A stretch of 21,360 nt of DNA from Caldifarciminota bacterium UBA2202 (GTDB lineage Bacteria; Hydrothermota; 32-111). The number at the start of each line of letters is the position of its first letter. Position 1 is the stretch's first letter. Location of the stretch: contig DCUY01000051.1 of the NCBI GenBank assembly GCA_002327905.1, forward strand, positions 1 to 21,360, read 5' to 3'. Below, piece after piece: positions 1-6,963 of the stretch. The position numbers were made by a program, and so were the translations under genes. The notes below the pieces were generated by a model. It ran no database searches and was not told the origin of the DNA. It worked only from the letters and a program-made list of their open reading frames with translations.

Positions 1-1
1 C

Positions 2-23
2 GAATGAGCGCCGGGCTTCTCGC
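2..23. repeat. Left copy of 22-bp inverted terminal repeat
   Basis: These 22 bases (core GCGCCGGGCTTCTCGC) are the exact reverse complement of the last 22 bases of the window (21339-21360). Identity stops right after base 23. The interior genes are ordinary chromosomal genes, so I read this as a dispersed GC-rich repeat at which the sequence ends, not as a transposon end. Confidence 0.85.
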
Positions 24-39
24 TATGATAGACAAAGAC

Positions 40-98
40 GCCATGAGCCGTGAGCAGAAAAAGAGTTAATAGTTAATAGTTTATAGTTTATAGTTAAA
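40..98. repeat. Heptanucleotide short tandem repeats
   Basis: Positions 64-98 hold five 7-bp units: AGTTAAT, AGTTAAT, AGTTTAT, AGTTTAT, AGTTAAA. Just before them (40-57) GCCATGA and GCCGTGA form two more units of the same 7-bp period followed by a partial unit. A third array with a 7-bp period lies at 21183-21231 near the other end. Intergenic; no function can be read from the sequence. Confidence 0.8.
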
Positions 99-169
99 AA
101 AATACAAATTTAAATAATTGTAGAGGAGGGTTCCAAACCATTATTTTATGTTTTTGTCAGTAATTATTC

Positions 170-198
170 TTGACAACATAGCAAATTGATTATAAAAT
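170..198 (+). promoter_or_regulatory. Sigma70-like promoter of a destroyed gene
   Basis: TTGACA (170-175), a 17-bp spacer and TAAAAT (193-198, 5 of 6 matches to TATAAT). It is followed by GGAGG at 214-218 and ATG codons at 221 and 227. The expression signals look intact, but the reading frame behind them closes after 23 codons, so the promoter appears to have lost its gene. Confidence 0.6.
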
Positions 199-226
199 CA
201 GATAAACAATTACGGAGGTAATGAGA

Positions 227-298
227 ATGAAAAACATATTTAGATTTCACAAGCGAACCAGCCTACCAGTTCACCAGCGTACGAATCTTGTCATCTGA
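227..298 (+). pseudogene. 23-codon remnant ORF behind intact expression signals
   Basis: The second ATG (227) lies 8 nt after GGAGG (214-218). It opens MKNIFRFHKRTSLPVHQR and ends at TGA 296-298. The first codons (MKNIFR) look like the start of an ordinary bacterial protein, but from about base 248 the sequence becomes repeat-like (ACCAG units with 8-bp period, then interspersed-repeat-like sequence). I infer that repeat sequence replaced the body of the gene. A genuine leader peptide is less likely because no gene follows on this strand until prmA, 3.4 kb away, with the minus-strand R-M genes between. Confidence 0.4.
254..285. repeat. Degenerate 8-bp tandem repeat (ACCAG core)
   Basis: Four consecutive 8-bp units: CGAACCAG, CCTACCAG, TTCACCAG, CGTACGAA. 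The first three share the phase-locked ACCAG core. The array lies directly downstream of the remnant start codons and probably is foreign to the original gene. Confidence 0.5.
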
Positions 299-370
299 AT
301 GCTCCTTATCACTGTTCTCGTGTGAAGAATCTATCATCCCTGTCATTGAGAGCAAATCGCGGCAATCTCC
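286..370. repeat. Interspersed-repeat-like fragments
   Basis: Two stretches resemble intergenic repeats that I recall from many unrelated bacterial genomes: a diverged CTTGTCATCTGAA...GTGAAGAATCTATC stretch (about 286-335) and TGTCATTGAG...GCGGCAATCTCC (341-370). The resemblance is from memory and was not searched. Confidence 0.45.
321..336 (+). repeat. 16-bp direct repeat, copy 1
   Basis: TGTGAAGAATCTATCA occurs here and again identically at 477-492. The copies are 156 bp apart in the gene-poor left flank and belong to the interspersed-repeat-like sequence there. Confidence 0.75.
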
Positions 371-424
371 TTACTTCTATTCAATCTAATTCTCTTTTAT
401 TCTATGCTTTTTAAATTTTTCCAA

Positions 425-442
425 TTTTTCCACCCCCGCCGC
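425..442 (-). repeat. 18-bp inverted repeat bracketing the R-M block, left copy
   Basis: On the minus strand this reads GCGGCGGGGGTGGAAAAA, identical to 3356-3373 on the plus strand. The match resumes with TGG after one mismatch. The two copies enclose the endonuclease, the methyltransferase and the phosphotransferase pseudogene. The GC-rich motif stands out from the AT-rich surroundings. Confidence 0.75.
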
Positions 443-476
443 CTTTTATGCTGAACTACGCAATAGTTATCTCCAC

Positions 477-492
477 TGTGAAGAATCTATCA
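477..492 (+). repeat. 16-bp direct repeat, copy 2
   Basis: Second identical copy of TGTGAAGAATCTATCA (first at 321-336), about 40 bp from the 3' end of the endonuclease gene. Confidence 0.75.
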
Positions 493-494
493 AT

Positions 495-513
495 AAAAAG
501 TATAAAGTATACT
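495..513 (-). terminator. Weak hairpin with U-tract after the endonuclease gene
   Basis: Read on the minus strand, AGTATA (513-508), loop CTT, TATACT (504-499) is followed by TTTTTATTG. The stem begins 19 nt past the endonuclease stop codon. It is only 6 bp and AT-rich, so termination would be weak at best. Confidence 0.3.
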
Positions 514-532
514 CCGTCCCCGCCAGTTAAAA

Positions 533-1294
533 TCAATTATATTTCTTGAAATATTCATCAATCTCTTCACGCAATTCTATTCCTACCTGCTCAAAGATAT
601 TAAGTAATTTTTGACATGTTCCTTCTCCTCCTAAAAAATCCCAAAATTCATCAGCCACTTTTAATTCTCTTTCTAAATCAAGCATTCCTCTGATTGTCCA
701 TCTGTCATATGGTTCCGGCTCGTAAGGATTATAGGGTATGCAGATAAGGGATTCGACCTTCGCTGTGGGTCCATCAGATAAAGTTACGGCTATCCATTCA
801 AGAAGAGTTCTTTTATAACCCTTAAATTCCCCGACATTAGGTTTAGCTGTTTTTAAATCAATAAGATAGATAACATCATCTTTAGATACTAATTTCAAAT
901 CAACTTTAGTCGGCTTGATTTCTATTTGTTTACCCTTTTTTAGAACTTTTTTAATAGATTCAATTTCAGCCTGTTTATTTGGAGTTGACTTTGCAGATAT
1001 TAAATTATTTACAAGGTTGTTAATTAAAGAAAATGATTCATCAGTTAAATGAGTTCCGGATGTGACTTGTCTTTTTGCAAACTTAAATTTGCTTTTGGCA
1101 ATTTCAACAGCAACCGGTTCAAAAATGCTTGTCCCAAAGCTTGTATTTAATGATTGTATAAAAGAAAATAAAGCCATTCTATCTTTTCCAATCAATCTAA
1201 GATGAAACGGCATATAATGTCTCTCGGGATTGTAATTTCGTAATTTTGTTTTAATACTATCAAATATTATCTTTTTCACATTCTTTTCATTCAT
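533..1294 (-). CDS. TdeIII-like Type II restriction endonuclease
   Basis: A 253-aa protein that I recognise as the TdeIII-type restriction endonuclease family (RE_TdeIII in Pfam as I recall; characterised members cut GGNCC). A PD-(D/E)xK-type core is visible: D132 in the PTKVDLKL segment, then hydrophobic VIYLID with D146 and K148 (IDLK). The C-terminal part carries the NPYEPEPYDRWT segment (189-200) and EFWDFLGGEG (216-225), which I associate with this family. The gene follows the methyltransferase with an 8-nt overlap (ATGAATGA) and has its own AAGGAG five bases before ATG, so methylase is made first and cleavage is translationally coupled. Length and catalytic residues look intact. GGNCC specificity is inferred from the family only. 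Confidence 0.8.
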   Translation of the reverse strand: MNEKNVKKIIFDSIKTKLRNYNPERHYMPFHLRLIGKDRMALFSFIQSLNTSFGTSIFEPVAVEIAKSKFKFAKRQVTSGTHLTDESFSLINNLVNNLISAKSTPNKQAEIESIKKVLKKGKQIEIKPTKVDLKLVSKDDVIYLIDLKTAKPNVGEFKGYKRTLLEWIAVTLSDGPTAKVESLICIPYNPYEPEPYDRWTIRGMLDLERELKVADEFWDFLGGEGTCQKLLNIFEQVGIELREEIDEYFKKYN

Positions 1295-2885
1295 CTTTAC
1301 TCCTTAAATGGAATATTGACTCGGAATACTTATTTTTATCCTTCTCAGTCCTATTTAGTACAGGCCTGTTGAATTGCTGTATAATCTTCATTCCACTCAA
1401 TTCTGCTATTTCAGGATAAAGATTATATTTATCGTTTGCCACAATAAAAACATTGTAATCTTTTTTAAGAAATCTTTTGCTATTTATAAAAACATCGGAG
1501 ATACTCTTTATATATTCTTTTCTTGCGGCTTGTCCTTGTCCCTTACCCATTTTGCCTATTTCAGCATCATCTCTTCTTTCAAGCTCTAATAGCTCATAGG
1601 CATAAGCGTGTTGTTCATGATAATCAATAAGCCCTAAATATGGAGGGCTCGTAAAGATACCGTCAATCTTGTTGCTTTTTAAATATTTGTTGAAAGTGTT
1701 ATCCAAATTAATAGTTTTAAAAATATCTATAGCTCGACTATCACCAGTAAGACATAATTGTTTTGTATCTGTCTTTAACAAAGAATATTGATAAATTCTT
1801 TCTATTGTATCTGTCGAATATTTATTCCACCACTTTATCAATGTAAATAGAGGCCTACATATCTTTCCATGTTTGGTGCAGTAATATGGTGAATATACCG
1901 GTTTAAACAAAGTCGCTAAATCCGAGTGGGTTGTCGCTCGACAAGACCTGATTGTTCTGCTCAACATAAGCGAGAGTAAATCCCTTACATACTTATCCTC
2001 AATTAATCGAATCTCTTTTATTGCAACATCTATTTCTTTCCTAATACTTGGAACATACCATTTGTTTAAGAATGTACTATCATTTTCATTATTCAGAACA
2101 ATTTTATATTTCTTAATAAGAGTAGAGTACTCGGTATTGATTTTTGTTTCTTTCTCTTTTGAGTATTTATCTTCATCAATTTTACCGCTGTTGAGTTTTA
2201 TTTTATACTCAGGCGAAGGAAAATATCTATAATTGAATTCTGATAATATTTCATCTAATTCTTCAGTAAATTCCTGAATATTTGATGATAAATATTGTTT
2301 GTTCAATATAGACGATACTTTACCAACTGATTCAGTTAAATCCTTTATATTATATTTTCTCAATTTACAGTTGCATATAAACGAATTAAACTCGGAAATA
2401 TCAATTCCTATAGCATGAATTCCCAGTTCACCAGCTTGAACCAAAGTTGTTCCGCTTCCTGCAAATGGGTCAAGGATTACGTTTCCTTTGTGAAAATAGA
2501 CTTCTCTTTTTAAATTCGTTGTTTTATCATTTAAGAAATACTCAACCAATTGTGGTATAAACTTTCCTTTGTACGGATGCAAACGATGCACATGTTTTGT
2601 TGTTTCTGATTCTTTATATTGCTCAAACGACAATTCCCAATTTAGATTATCACCATTGCTAATCTTATTATCAATGACGCTCTTATAATACTTAATTAAA
2701 TCCCTTTTTGAGACAGTGGTAGTCCCTTCAAAACTTATTCGTTTAACTTTGCCATACTGGATGAGATAAGAAATATTTGCTACAGTTACATTTTTATTGA
2801 GATATTCACTAGCCCATTTACTTGCTTCTTTTAAATTCAGCAGTTCATTATCATTGATTAAACTTGATTTTTGAAAGTCTTCCAT
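1287..2885 (-). CDS. HTH-containing DNA N4-cytosine-type methyltransferase
   Basis: This is the modification enzyme paired with the downstream TdeIII-like endonuclease. With the ATG at 2885 it has 532 aa. Residues about 14-70 look like a MerR/excisionase-type winged-helix domain (LLNLKEASKWA...VKRISFEG...VSKRDLIKYY). HRLHPYKGKF is at 100-109, the AdoMet-binding motif I DPFAGSGTT at 139-147, and catalytic motif IV TSPPY at 412-416. SPPY is typical of m4C enzymes, although m6A cannot be excluded. Motif I precedes IV with about 260 residues between (I-TRD-IV order). A TTG at 2951 would add 22 residues, but a promoter (2892-2920) with its -10 box 6 nt before ATG 2885 makes 2885 the better start and the mRNA probably leaderless. 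The N-terminal HTH may recognise DNA for methylation or autoregulate; this is not known. Confidence 0.82.
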   Translation of the reverse strand: MEDFQKSSLINDNELLNLKEASKWASEYLNKNVTVANISYLIQYGKVKRISFEGTTTVSKRDLIKYYKSVIDNKISNGDNLNWELSFEQYKESETTKHVHRLHPYKGKFIPQLVEYFLNDKTTNLKREVYFHKGNVILDPFAGSGTTLVQAGELGIHAIGIDISEFNSFICNCKLRKYNIKDLTESVGKVSSILNKQYLSSNIQEFTEELDEILSEFNYRYFPSPEYKIKLNSGKIDEDKYSKEKETKINTEYSTLIKKYKIVLNNENDSTFLNKWYVPSIRKEIDVAIKEIRLIEDKYVRDLLSLMLSRTIRSCRATTHSDLATLFKPVYSPYYCTKHGKICRPLFTLIKWWNKYSTDTIERIYQYSLLKTDTKQLCLTGDSRAIDIFKTINLDNTFNKYLKSNKIDGIFTSPPYLGLIDYHEQHAYAYELLELERRDDAEIGKMGKGQGQAARKEYIKSISDVFINSKRFLKKDYNVFIVANDKYNLYPEIAELSGMKIIQQFNRPVLNRTEKDKNKYSESIFHLRSKDE

Positions 2886-2891
2886 ATGGAT

Positions 2892-2920
2892 ATTGTAAAT
2901 GATTTTATTGAATATTTCAA
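2892..2920 (-). promoter_or_regulatory. Promoter of the methyltransferase (leaderless)
   Basis: On the minus strand: TTGAAA (2920-2915), 17-bp spacer, TACAAT (2897-2892), then ATCCAT and ATG at 2885. Transcription starting about 7 nt after the -10 box would begin on the start codon. No Shine-Dalgarno sequence is visible. The promoter lies just downstream of the phosphotransferase remnant. Confidence 0.6.
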
Positions 2921-2953
2921 GATACAAAATGCTATTTCTATATATAATCAAAT

Positions 2954-3311
2954 TTATCCGTAAAATCTCTCTCTGAAGAAGCTGTATGCTTCATTAAAAG
3001 GCATTGGATAGCCCTTGAGGGATTCATACATCAAAACAATGCCGAGTCTTTTGTAGATTATCTTCGCCCTTTCCATTATGTCCTTATCCTTTTTGCAGGA
3101 GTATTTTTCAAAGACCTCCTCTGCAAAATCCGCTCCGAGAGCGATAAGCTCGGAAAAGTCCTTTGCTTTGTCAAACCATGCAAAGTCCCCAAAATCAATC
3201 ACTCCGAGCCTCCTGCTTTTTTGTTGAAGAACATGTGATTTCCGCTTTTATCTTTATATCCGGAAACTCTTCGGAAATCTTATTTTTCAGCATAATTTCT
3301 TTTTTATTCAT
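2954..3311 (-). pseudogene. Collapsed aminoglycoside-phosphotransferase-like gene
   Basis: From 3220 to 2954 the minus strand encodes HVLQQKSRRLGVIDFGDFAW...KAKDFSELIALG...FFRERFYG, the C-terminal end of an APH/choline-kinase-like fold; GVIDFGD is the metal-binding DFG-equivalent. Just upstream, ATG 3311 opens MNKKEIMLKNKISEEFPDIK, a plausible native N-terminus, but that frame runs into TGA shortly after the junction near 3220-3235. The central part (P-loop, lysine and the H-G-D catalytic loop) is missing, so an internal deletion of roughly half the gene plus a frame change is inferred. Non-functional. Intact relatives usually have about 250-300 aa. The substrate of the ancestor is unknown. 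Confidence 0.7.
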
Positions 3312-3355
3312 GATTCAATAATATCTGCTGAAGGCGAAAAAGTCAACAGAAGGGA

Positions 3356-3373
3356 GCGGCGGGGGTGGAAAAA
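3356..3373 (+). repeat. 18-bp inverted repeat bracketing the R-M block, right copy
   Basis: GCGGCGGGGGTGGAAAAA, the exact inverse of 425-442. It marks the right edge of the R-M/pseudogene block, about 45 bp upstream of the pseudogene start. Confidence 0.75.
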
Positions 3374-3633
3374 ATGGAACTTTTATTTGACTCAATAGCT
3401 TTCATATTTTACTCCATTTTTTTTATAAAACATCTTCTTAATAGGTTTAAGCTAATTTATATTTTTGTCAAGAATTATATTGATGTCTTAGATAACAAGG
3501 GGGAGGCTTGTAAATTTGTAAATTTTCGCGAGAGGCAGTCTGTAAAATAATGATACAGTTTAAAATTAAACCCAACTATAAAAAAGAAAAATTTTGATAT
3601 TGCGCTTAAATAAAACATCAAAACTCTTTTTAC

Positions 3634-3661
3634 TTGACATAAAGAATAATATATATAGAAT
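3634..3661 (+). promoter_or_regulatory. prmA promoter (leaderless)
   Basis: TTGACA (3634-3639), 16-bp spacer, TAGAAT (3656-3661, 5 of 6 matches). The prmA ATG follows after only 6 nt (ATCCGC), so the expected transcription start falls on or beside the start codon. No Shine-Dalgarno sequence is present. Confidence 0.65.
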
Positions 3662-3667
3662 ATCCGC

Positions 3668-4513
3668 ATGAATAAAGAATATATACAGGCGGAGTTTGAC
3701 ATAACAGATGTTTCAATAGATGAAGAGAAGCTTGAAATACTCTCATACAGAAACAAAATCTATTTTTCAATGCTTGAAAACAGAGAGACGGGGAAGAAGA
3801 CGCTATATGTTTACGGAAAGACGACGGAGGAGATTCTTTGTTCAGTAAAATTATTAAAAGAATTCTTCTCTCTTGATAAATACAAGAGCAAGAGGATTTT
3901 TGAAAATAAATATCTTCTCAATTATATAAAAAATTACATGCCATTTACTGTAGGCAGATATAAAATCATTCCTTATTTTCACAAAGACGAAACAAAGACC
4001 AATAAAATCGAAATAATACTTAATCCGGGGTTTTCATTCGGCACAGGCGAGCATCCCACGACAAAGCTTGTTCTTTTGTTTATGTCTGACATTGATCTGA
4101 CAGGTCTTGATGTTTTGGACTGCGGAGTCGGCTCCGGAATTCTTTCTATAGCCGCTTCAAAGAGCGGGGCAAAAAAAGTTGTCGGTTTCGACATTGACGA
4201 CTCAATAGTTGTCTCCACAAAAGACAATGCAAAACTCAATAAGATAAAAAACGCCGAATTCATTTTCGGAGCAATCGACAAAGTGGGCAAAAAAGGCAAA
4301 TATGACCTGTTTCTTGTGAATATGCTCTCCCATGAATTCAAGACTTTCTTTGATGAATTGAAAATATATGCAAAAACAAATGCAAAAGTTCTTGTTTCAG
4401 GCATACTCTCTGATGAGGAGAAGGAGATTGAAAAGTATTTCAAAGGGAGAGGAATGAAAATCATAGAAAAAAAGAGGTTAAAAGAATGGCTCGGATATAT
4501 TTTGTCCTTTTAA
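3668..4513 (+). CDS. prmA: Ribosomal protein L11 methyltransferase
   Basis: PrmA uses AdoMet to methylate ribosomal protein L11 in the cytoplasm. In this 281-aa protein the family signature PGFSFGTGEHPTT is at 120-132, the AdoMet-binding motif LDCGVGSGIL at 150-159, acidic FDID at 174-177, LVNML at 216-220 and SGIL at 244-247, ending with the usual EWLGYIL-type C-terminus (273-279). The N-terminal L11-binding part (1-110) is diverged but of expected size, and total length is only slightly below the usual 290-310. The ATG lies directly behind a strong promoter. The last 28 nt overlap the start of the M23 peptidase gene, indicating one transcript. The family assignment is firm; methylation of L11 itself is by homology. 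Confidence 0.93.
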   Translation: MNKEYIQAEFDITDVSIDEEKLEILSYRNKIYFSMLENRETGKKTLYVYGKTTEEILCSVKLLKEFFSLDKYKSKRIFENKYLLNYIKNYMPFTVGRYKIIPYFHKDETKTNKIEIILNPGFSFGTGEHPTTKLVLLFMSDIDLTGLDVLDCGVGSGILSIAASKSGAKKVVGFDIDDSIVVSTKDNAKLNKIKNAEFIFGAIDKVGKKGKYDLFLVNMLSHEFKTFFDELKIYAKTNAKVLVSGILSDEEKEIEKYFKGRGMKIIEKKRLKEWLGYILSF

Positions 4514-6240
4514 GCATTCTTTCAATAACTGTATACGCTGGTGATACATTTTTTCCGATTGGAGAGAATATAATAACAGGGTCATTCGGAGAATTCAGAT
4601 GGAATCATCTTCACACAGGGCTTGACATTTCAACTGGCGGAGCTGAAGGAAAGAGTCTCTATGCTCCAAATGATGTATGGGTCTCCTACATCAAAAGGGA
4701 TTTCACAGGATACGGGAATACCGTCTTTCTTGAAGACAGTCAGTATATATATGTCTTTGCTCATCTGCAGGGGTTCAGCGAAAAAATAGATTCATTTCTT
4801 TCCGAAGACAGATTCAGGCAGACAATTTTTCCTGTCAAGAATAGAATCAAGTTCAATAAAAAAGAGATATTTGCCTTCTCGGGTTCGTCCGGAACATCGA
4901 TTCCGCATCTTCATTTTGAGGTGCGCTCCAAAAACAATAATCCGATAAATCCTTTAAGCATATTTTATATACCTGACACGGAAAATCCCTACATATACGG
5001 AGTTTTATTCGTCTGCGCCTCAGATTCAACACTGATAAACGGGAAACACGATAATGTATACATGCAGGCGACAAAACTCAATTCCTCCACATTCAAAATA
5101 AAACCTGTCAATATTTCAGGATTGTATTCAGTGTCAGTCAAAGTGATTGACAAAGCAAACTCAATAACAGCAAAGCTCTTTGTACATAATGCCTCTCTCT
5201 ATTCAAGCGATAGATTGATATTATCATACTCTCTCGATTCGCTCACTTTTGATCTGAGCAGAAAATCTCCGCTTTTCTTTTGCGGGGATGTGCCTATAAA
5301 AAACTCAAATTACCTCTTCTCATTCAGAAAGCCCTTTGAATCATTCTTATATCAAGGAGAGTCGGGTATTTTGTCATCAGATATTGATACAATGCTTTCT
5401 ATTATTCTAAGCGACAGGGGTGGAAATTCATCGCGCTGTGATATTCCCGTTGTTTGTTCGAAGGAGAGAACGCAGGTATATTCCGATTTTGTGAAACTTA
5501 AGAAAGTAAACAATAAAATAACTCTGATAATGTCAGGATCATACGCAAAATACTCTGTTTCAGACAAAGTTGTGAATTACTTCAAAGAGTATATTGTTTC
5601 GGATAAATACAAATATTATGTTTATGAAAGGTTCGGAGAGACTGAAAACGGATTTGCAGTTGACGGACTGACAGTAAAAGAGAATATTGTGCATATAGAT
5701 AATACGATTGAGGCTCAGCTTTCCGATTCTATTATATTGAAATCAAATTCAGATATTTCATTCCTGTATGATAAAAGGACTGTTGAAAAGAGGGGGATGA
5801 AATATGCTTCAAACCTTTATGAAGTGAAGCTCTGTGACAGAATACTTTTGCAACCGGCAGAGATCATTCTTAAAGGATTTGAGGGAAAATCATTTTATTT
5901 GTATTCAAATGGTGTTCAATCATACATTAAAAGATTAAACAGCACTGATACTGTAAAAGTAGAGTATTTGAAATCATTTATTATAGGCAATGATATTATG
6001 ATGCCGAAGTATTCGAGATTGAAGAAGAAGACAACAGGCAAATATCAGTATCACACATACTCTCTTTTTGATGCAGAGTCCGGAATAGACTGGAACTTCG
6101 TCTCTGATTCCAATTCCCTTTATAATGAGCCGAATTTATCAGGCAACAGAGTTAAAATTCGCACCAAACAGGATGAGAAGGGTATATTCATTATAAAAGA
6201 CAGAGAAGGGAATTCAGATACAATATTTATTAATTACTGA
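4486..6240 (+). CDS. Exported M23 (LytM-type) metallopeptidase
   Basis: A 584-aa protein with a Sec signal peptide (residues 1-18, ending VYA-GDT) and a LytM/M23 domain at about 24-160. The zinc ligands H43 and D47 (HTGLD) and H143 (PHLHFEVR), and the catalytic histidines H93 (YVFAHL) and H141, are all present, so it should be an active zinc endopeptidase, probably cutting peptidoglycan cross-bridges or stem peptides in the periplasm. The remaining 420 residues are predicted from composition to be beta-rich Ig-like or barrel-associated sequence without a motif I can name; similar long tails occur in FCB-group M23 proteins. The start codon lies inside prmA (28-nt overlap) with AGAGG upstream. 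The stop is 3 nt from the convergent lipoprotein stop at 6244. Confidence 0.88.
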   Translation: MARIYFVLLSILSITVYAGDTFFPIGENIITGSFGEFRWNHLHTGLDISTGGAEGKSLYAPNDVWVSYIKRDFTGYGNTVFLEDSQYIYVFAHLQGFSEKIDSFLSEDRFRQTIFPVKNRIKFNKKEIFAFSGSSGTSIPHLHFEVRSKNNNPINPLSIFYIPDTENPYIYGVLFVCASDSTLINGKHDNVYMQATKLNSSTFKIKPVNISGLYSVSVKVIDKANSITAKLFVHNASLYSSDRLILSYSLDSLTFDLSRKSPLFFCGDVPIKNSNYLFSFRKPFESFLYQGESGILSSDIDTMLSIILSDRGGNSSRCDIPVVCSKERTQVYSDFVKLKKVNNKITLIMSGSYAKYSVSDKVVNYFKEYIVSDKYKYYVYERFGETENGFAVDGLTVKENIVHIDNTIEAQLSDSIILKSNSDISFLYDKRTVEKRGMKYASNLYEVKLCDRILLQPAEIILKGFEGKSFYLYSNGVQSYIKRLNSTDTVKVEYLKSFIIGNDIMMPKYSRLKKKTTGKYQYHTYSLFDAESGIDWNFVSDSNSLYNEPNLSGNRVKIRTKQDEKGIFIIKDREGNSDTIFINY

Positions 6241-6243
6241 TTC

Positions 6244-6963
6244 TTATTTTTTTATCAGCAAAACATCTTTAGCAATTGTCTTTGAAAATGAGCCGAATGT
6301 TCCGTAATGTTCGTCAAATGACCCTGTTCCAAAAAACTCTCTCTTTGCATAATTTGTATCCATTGTTAATACAACTATATCAACTCTTATTGAATCTCCA
6401 AAGAACATTTTAAATAATGAGGCAGGGCAGAAAGTGTCGTCAATTGAATACATCATGAAGGATGTATAGCTGTATTCCTCTAAATGCTCAATAAAAGAGA
6501 GTTTGTAGAATGTTGTATTCGATTTAGTCCAATAAATAAGAGATGAATCGGAATATTCAACTCTCTGCGAGTCTTTTATACCTATTAAACTCACATTGTT
6601 GGGAATTCGGGTTGATGCAGTTATTGTATCATCTCTGTATATTATTTTAAGGGAGCAAATATCACCGTAATTGATCTTAAACGGCACAACATATTTACCG
6701 TTAAAAAGCCGTTCGGAATCCGAATTGAAAGAACACTCTTTACTGTCAATCATCACCTCTGCATCAGAGACTGTGAATATGGATTCGTGGCTCTCTGATG
6801 AAATGTTAGCAACAGAATCTATCAGAATGAAGTTTTCATCCTTATCACCGGAGAGTATTCCAAAGATATTCAATTTATTCTTTATTATTGTATCATCATC
6901 GTTTACAATTGAACATGAGAGTATTAAAATTGCGGAAAGGACAATAAAGAATTTAGAATTCAC
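6244..6963 (-). CDS. DUF4249-like lipoprotein, partner of the adjacent receptor
   Basis: A 239-aa lipoprotein. The signal peptide ends in ILSC with the lipidated Cys at residue 17. The domain that follows has the layout I know from DUF4249 proteins: a beta-rich opening, V-x-DAEVMIDSKE, a GKY strand (89-91), GDICSLKIIYRDDTITASTRIP (99-120), then a variable C-terminal half. DUF4249 genes are characteristically placed immediately downstream of TonB-dependent receptors, as here, so it is probably an outer-membrane-associated accessory subunit. The start is GTG (6963-6961) behind AGGAG six bases upstream, overlapping the receptor's 3' end by 11 nt, so the two are translationally coupled. The domain assignment is by pattern only. 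Confidence 0.65.
   Translation of the reverse strand: MNSKFFIVLSAILILSCSIVNDDDTIIKNKLNIFGILSGDKDENFILIDSVANISSESHESIFTVSDAEVMIDSKECSFNSDSERLFNGKYVVPFKINYGDICSLKIIYRDDTITASTRIPNNVSLIGIKDSQRVEYSDSSLIYWTKSNTTFYKLSFIEHLEEYSYTSFMMYSIDDTFCPASLFKMFFGDSIRVDIVVLTMDTNYAKREFFGTGSFDEHYGTFGSFSKTIAKDVLLIKK

Larger units (their letters stand above)
3312..3667. other. Gene-poor spacer upstream of prmA
   Basis: 356 bp without a convincing gene. It holds the right copy of the 18-bp inverted repeat (3356-3373), AT-rich low-complexity sequence, a short ACAAG/CTTGT dyad around a G-rich loop (3497-3513) and the prmA promoter. A 61-codon GTG-started frame (3365-3550) begins inside the repeat, has no ribosome-binding site and resembles nothing known to me. 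Confidence 0.55.

Noticed and set aside
64..98. Heptamer array as CRISPR
   Set aside because: 7-bp units without spacers; no cas genes in the window.
2886..2951. 22-residue N-terminal extension of the methyltransferase from TTG 2951
   Set aside because: It would span the promoter, has no ribosome-binding site, and its composition is not like the protein; ATG 2885 behind a -10 box is better.
3365..3550. 61-codon plus-strand frame beginning in the 18-bp repeat
   Set aside because: GTG start inside a repeat, no ribosome-binding site or promoter, low-complexity hydrophobic sequence; looks fortuitous.
3475..3756. 93-codon minus-strand frame overlapping the prmA promoter and start
   Set aside because: Antisense to a recognised gene and its promoter; Ser/Phe-rich composition typical of a shadow frame.
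3979..4464. 161-codon frame antisense to prmA
   Set aside because: Mirrors conserved prmA codons; composition is that of an antisense shadow.
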